Source: Opitutia bacterium (GTDB lineage Bacteria; Verrucomicrobiota; Verrucomicrobiia; Opitutales; JANYEO01). From it: DNA of 26,542 nt. The DNA lies in assembly GCA_025363025.1 (NCBI GenBank), contig JANYEO010000101.1, forward strand, positions 1 to 26,542, read 5' to 3'. The notes beneath the pieces were generated by a model. It was given only the letters and a program-made list of their open reading frames with translations, made no database searches and was not told where the DNA came from. Shown here piece after piece: positions 23,673-26,542 of this stretch. Numbering within the stretch: the stretch's first letter is position 1; every line of letters starts with the position of its first letter. Both the position numbers and the translations under genes were made by a program.

Positions 23673-23675
23673 AAA

Positions 23676-24545
23676 TTATAAGTTTTTCAAATTAACTGCG
23701 CCCGCCACAAGAGGGTCTCTGCTGTCTAATGCAGCCATTAAAGTATACTTGCCCTCGGCTAATTGGGGCGATTGAACCGTATTTAAATAAAGGCGGGTGG
23801 CCATTAAGTCTCCTATTTCATAGGTTATATGAGCTAGTTGCAAAGACGCATATTCTTTTTCGAGCTGTGTGGTCGCATACCCCAGCAAAGCCTCCCACTG
23901 TACCCGTGCTTTAGGCCAATTTGGCACTTGCTGATAAAAAACTGATTCCGCCTGACGCAGCGCATAAATCCTATTCCTCGGCTCCAATAATACAGCTCGC
24001 TCAAAATACTCCGCCATAGCAGCATCAAAAGCAGCAGCAGTATAAAAATTCTTTGTAATAAAAAAATCCCGATAACTCAAAAGCGTTTCAGCTACTTGGT
24101 ACGCATACACACCTTGTGTTGGATCATTTTGAGCCGCCGTTAAAAAATAACTAAGAGCCTCCGCTGGGTGCATAGACTCCGCACAATAATTCCCCAATTG
24201 CTGACACACAACCGGCAACCCAGGCGACAACCGATTAGCCGCCTGGAAATAGTCTACAGCCTGTGCATCGCAATTAACCCGCCGGCAAAACTTTCCTGCC
24301 AAAATATTGCCCTCCACCGAATTGGGATTCTTTTTTAAAAACTGCGCATAATCTTTAACAATCCCCTCCGCCCGGCGCACACGGTCGGATTCCGGCAAGG
24401 CATTCCATTCTCGCTCCAGCAAAGCCTCCACCCGAGCAATATCCTCTAGCTCACGCGTAGCCAAAGTCTCAACTGCTTGTGCTACAACACCCAAGCAAAA
24501 CATACACCCAATAATCATTAAACCAAAAAAAATTCTCATTTTCAA
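23676..24545 (-). CDS. Exported TPR-repeat protein of unknown function
   Basis: 289 residues with an N-terminal signal peptide (FFGLMIIGCMFCLGVVAQA). Possible lipobox-like cysteines at residues 14 and 17 lie too early in the hydrophobic core to be convincing. The mature part has tetratricopeptide-like helix pairs: VEGNILAGKFCRRVNCDAQAVDYFQAANRLSPG, VCQQLGNYCAESMHPAEALSYFLTAAQNDP, and a similar pair near AALLEPRNRIYALRQAE. The C-terminus (about 225-280) has more helical hairpins and an unusual YLNTVQSPQLAEGKYTLMAALDS stretch. TPR domains bind partner proteins; nothing points to a specific one. It precedes the M50-like pseudoprotease by 3 bases and is divergent, across 83 bases, from an unknown membrane protein. 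The ATG at 24545 or the one at 24539 could be the start. Confidence 0.7.
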   Translation of the reverse strand: MKMRIFFGLMIIGCMFCLGVVAQAVETLATRELEDIARVEALLEREWNALPESDRVRRAEGIVKDYAQFLKKNPNSVEGNILAGKFCRRVNCDAQAVDYFQAANRLSPGLPVVCQQLGNYCAESMHPAEALSYFLTAAQNDPTQGVYAYQVAETLLSYRDFFITKNFYTAAAFDAAMAEYFERAVLLEPRNRIYALRQAESVFYQQVPNWPKARVQWEALLGYATTQLEKEYASLQLAHITYEIGDLMATRLYLNTVQSPQLAEGKYTLMAALDSRDPLVAGAVNLKNL

Positions 24546-24628
24546 ACATTATGCTGATATCAAGCATGACAAGTGCCCATATCACCTGTAGAATGCCTAC
24601 CTGTCAATACAGTGACGCTTCAGTCCCT

Positions 24629-25267
24629 ATGGAAATATCCTCAACCTCCACCCAAATCTTTTGGAGCCTCATTTACGGGCTTGCTTTAGCAGGGGCTGCT
24701 CTCTTGCTGCTCCTATGGGCTTTTCAAAAAAAACGCTCGAAACCGCTGAATTTTGAAACACTAGCCAATCAATTAAAAATTAATGCTTATTCAGGCACCC
24801 GTCCTTATGCAGCTGGGGTTTATGATGGACGTGGCATCATCCTCCAACCCGGAAGAGGAAGCAAGCAGCCCCCCGTAGCTGTTTTTTGCGACAACCCACG
24901 CAATAGACAATTTGTTTTAAAGCCCCGGCCTTTAGCCCAAAAATGGGTCTTAAAACGTTGGACTCGTCCAGGCCTCACCGGTGATATAGCTTTTGAATCC
25001 TTGTTTTCTTTTGAGCCAAAAAAAGAAGCCGAACGCCTTCTCAGCCCTCAAGTCCGTAAAGCCGCTCAAAAAGCAGCCTACGGAATATTAAATGGCCGCT
25101 TAGAGCTCCAAGGCCGCACCATCGCCTATATCGAAGGGGAAACGGAAGCTTTCAAAACACACGATCAATACTTAACAGCACTTCATTTGTGCCTGGCCCT
25201 GGCTCAATCGCTTGAAGAAGGTCATTCCCTAAAACGCACCCACACGAAAGAACCTGCCTTAAATTAA
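24629..25267 (+). CDS. Unknown single-span membrane protein
   Basis: I do not recognise the family. From the ATG at 24629 the protein has 212 residues: an uncharged N-terminus, one membrane helix (FWSLIYGLALAGAALLLLLWAF), then a basic stop-transfer QKKRSKP, so a cytosolic soluble domain is likely. The soluble part has a beta-rich stretch (GVYDGRGIILQPGRGSKQPPVAVFCDNP), a middle segment (GLTGDIAFESLFSFEPKKEAERLL) and C-terminal helices. An ATG at 24551 would add 26 residues without a plausible role and crowd the divergent TPR gene. rmuC begins 65 bases downstream on the same strand. Alternatives: a small envelope-stress or DUF3137-like protein; not supported by motifs. Confidence 0.62.
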   Translation: MEISSTSTQIFWSLIYGLALAGAALLLLLWAFQKKRSKPLNFETLANQLKINAYSGTRPYAAGVYDGRGIILQPGRGSKQPPVAVFCDNPRNRQFVLKPRPLAQKWVLKRWTRPGLTGDIAFESLFSFEPKKEAERLLSPQVRKAAQKAAYGILNGRLELQGRTIAYIEGETEAFKTHDQYLTALHLCLALAQSLEEGHSLKRTHTKEPALN

Positions 25268-25332
25268 GCGCTTAAAAATTTTCATAGACAGAGATCGCCT
25301 AGTATGGCCTCTTCCAGTAAACCGATACCATT

Positions 25333-26542
25333 ATGGAGGTAATTTGGATTATTTTAAGCTTAACAGGGGGGCTAACCGTCGGAAGCCTATTTGTCTACCT
25401 TTGGCAAAAAGGAGCCATTGCACTAGCAACTGCCCAGGCAGAAGCCTATGCAGACCGATTAACCCAATCAGAGGCCGAATGCCTGCAACTCCTCATAGCC
25501 AATGGAACGCTTAGGGAAAATATGGCTAAAAATGAAGGCCGCCAAGGAGCCGAAGCCCAAGCATTCGAGGACAAACTCTCCTTGCTTCAAGAAGCTGAAT
25601 CCCGCCTGCTAACCCTATTCAAGGTTACGTCGAACGAAGCTCTCAAACTCAGCCAAGAAGCCTTTGCTCATTTTGCCCAAAACCACTTTTCTCAGTGGCA
25701 AAACAAAGCAGAACAAGCCTTTGAAATCAAAAACCAGGCCATTGGAGCACTGGTAAACCCCCTGAAGCTCGCCTTAACCGAAGTAGAAGCCAAGATGGGA
25801 GAACTCGAAAAAGCCCGCATGGGCGCTTACGGTGCCTTAACGGAACAAGTTAAAGGACTACTATCTAACCAATTGCGGCTCGAAAAAGAAACCCGTACAC
25901 TCGTACAAGCCTTGCGTTCCCCACAAGTGCGCGGCCAATGGGGGGAGATTCAACTCAAGCGCGTCGTCGAAATGGCCGGGATGCTGGCCAATGTAGACTT
26001 TTACGAACAAGTCTCCTTCACTCAAGAAACTAAACGTCTACGCCCAGATATGATCGTGCGGATGCCCAATGGCCGCTCCATTGTCGTAGACTCTAAAGTC
26101 CCCCTCGAAGCTTATCTCGAAGCCCTGGAAACAGAAGATGAAGTCGTCCAAAAAACAGCCCTTACCCGCCATGCACGCCAAGTCAAAGACCGCATGACGG
26201 AACTCGGCAGCAAAGGCTACTGGAAGGAACTTAAAGAATCCCCCGAATTTGTCGTTTTATTTCTACCCGCAGAACCCTTCTTGAGTGCAGCTCTGGCAGA
26301 AGACCCCGAACTACTCGAATGGGGCAGCCGCCAAGGCGTTATTCCCGCTACCCCTTCAACCCTGCTAGCTTTATTAAAAACCGTTGCCTACGGGTGGAAG
26401 CAAGACGCTATGGCCCAAGAGGCCAAAAGCATTAGCGCCCTCGGCCGCGAGCTGTACGAACGTATCGCGGTCCTCGCCGAGCACTGGGAGGACCTTCGCC
26501 GTAGCTTAGAAAAAGCAGGAGACGCCTACAACAAAGCCTTAA
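25333..26542 (+). CDS. rmuC: RmuC family DNA recombination protein (3' partial)
   Basis: Reading frame from the ATG at 25333 stays open to the window end (403 codons seen). It has an N-terminal membrane anchor (VIWIILSLTGGLTVGSLFVYLW), a long coiled-coil segment (about residues 33-190; AEAYADRLTQSEAEC, LRENMAKNEGRQGAEAQAFE, VEAKMGELEKARMG) and then the RmuC nuclease-like domain. RmuC hallmarks are TLVQALRSPQVRGQWGEIQL, LRPDMIVRMPNGRSIVVDSKVPLEAYLEAL, FVVLFLPAEPFLSAAL and IPATPSTLLALLKTVAYGW. RmuC limits recombination at inverted repeats; the domain belongs to the PD-(D/E)xK nuclease-like group (Asp-Ser-Lys in VVDSK). Only a short C-terminus is missing. Confidence 0.94.
   Translation, partial: MEVIWIILSLTGGLTVGSLFVYLWQKGAIALATAQAEAYADRLTQSEAECLQLLIANGTLRENMAKNEGRQGAEAQAFEDKLSLLQEAESRLLTLFKVTSNEALKLSQEAFAHFAQNHFSQWQNKAEQAFEIKNQAIGALVNPLKLALTEVEAKMGELEKARMGAYGALTEQVKGLLSNQLRLEKETRTLVQALRSPQVRGQWGEIQLKRVVEMAGMLANVDFYEQVSFTQETKRLRPDMIVRMPNGRSIVVDSKVPLEAYLEALETEDEVVQKTALTRHARQVKDRMTELGSKGYWKELKESPEFVVLFLPAEPFLSAALAEDPELLEWGSRQGVIPATPSTLLALLKTVAYGWKQDAMAQEAKSISALGRELYERIAVLAEHWEDLRRSLEKAGDAYNKAL

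Overview
The window is a compact, gene-dense bacterial chromosome segment. I could support 22 protein-coding loci: two run off the window edges and one is frame-shifted. I saw no rRNA, tRNA or CRISPR array, and no gene-free stretch exceeds about 300 bases. The organism has a Gram-negative (diderm) envelope: there are a BamD-like lipoprotein, an LptE-like lipoprotein, a beta-barrel-like outer-membrane protein and a GmhB-type phosphatase. The bamD-lptE-rpe order, the cysteine-free UvrC linker and the style of GuaB remind me of Verrucomicrobiota (Opitutae / Puniceicoccales-like). That placement is from memory and tentative. Most genes lack an obvious Shine-Dalgarno sequence, so several starts were chosen from protein homology or spacing.

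Layout. 1-2332 (+): bamD (partial), lptE, rpe. 2537-3985 (-): uvrC. 4149-6546 (+): cinA, holA. 6744-9079 (-): guaB and a GmhB-like phosphatase. 9181-12756 (+): an exported thiaminase-I-like protein followed by menC and menE, tightly packed or overlapping. 12977-20103 (-): dnaE followed by oppB, oppC, oppD and oppF as one close-packed run with no substrate-binding protein gene. 20269-21243 (+): outer-membrane protein, ending in a perfect bidirectional terminator. 21327-21942 (-): nitroreductase with a frameshift. 22011-22979 (+): APH/choline-kinase-like phosphotransferase. 22998-24545 (-): a TPR protein and a site-2-protease homologue that has lost its HExxH motif. 24629-26542 (+): an unknown membrane protein and rmuC (partial).

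The strongest non-gene signal is a family of four dispersed repeats of about 196-211 bp, all in the same orientation, at 2336-2532, 6550-6745, 7295-7505 and 12781-12976. Three have terminal inverted repeats of about 16 bp and are flanked by exact 5-bp direct repeats (AAGGT, AAAAC, TTATT). This makes them MITE-like non-autonomous mobile elements. Those three sit exactly at the stop codons between convergent genes. Removing them in silico leaves convergent genes whose stop codons were 2 bp apart, overlapping, or 19 bp apart. Each element also carries an internal third copy of the end sequence that can pair with the right end, and in the most diverged copy this inner pairing is kept through G-U pairs.

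The most interesting coding signal is the exported thiaminase-I-like protein. It keeps the apparent catalytic Cys and the Gly-Tyr-Ser-Glu motif, and it is apparently co-transcribed with two menaquinone genes. Its start codon lies inside a 44-bp inverted repeat in the guaB divergent promoter region.
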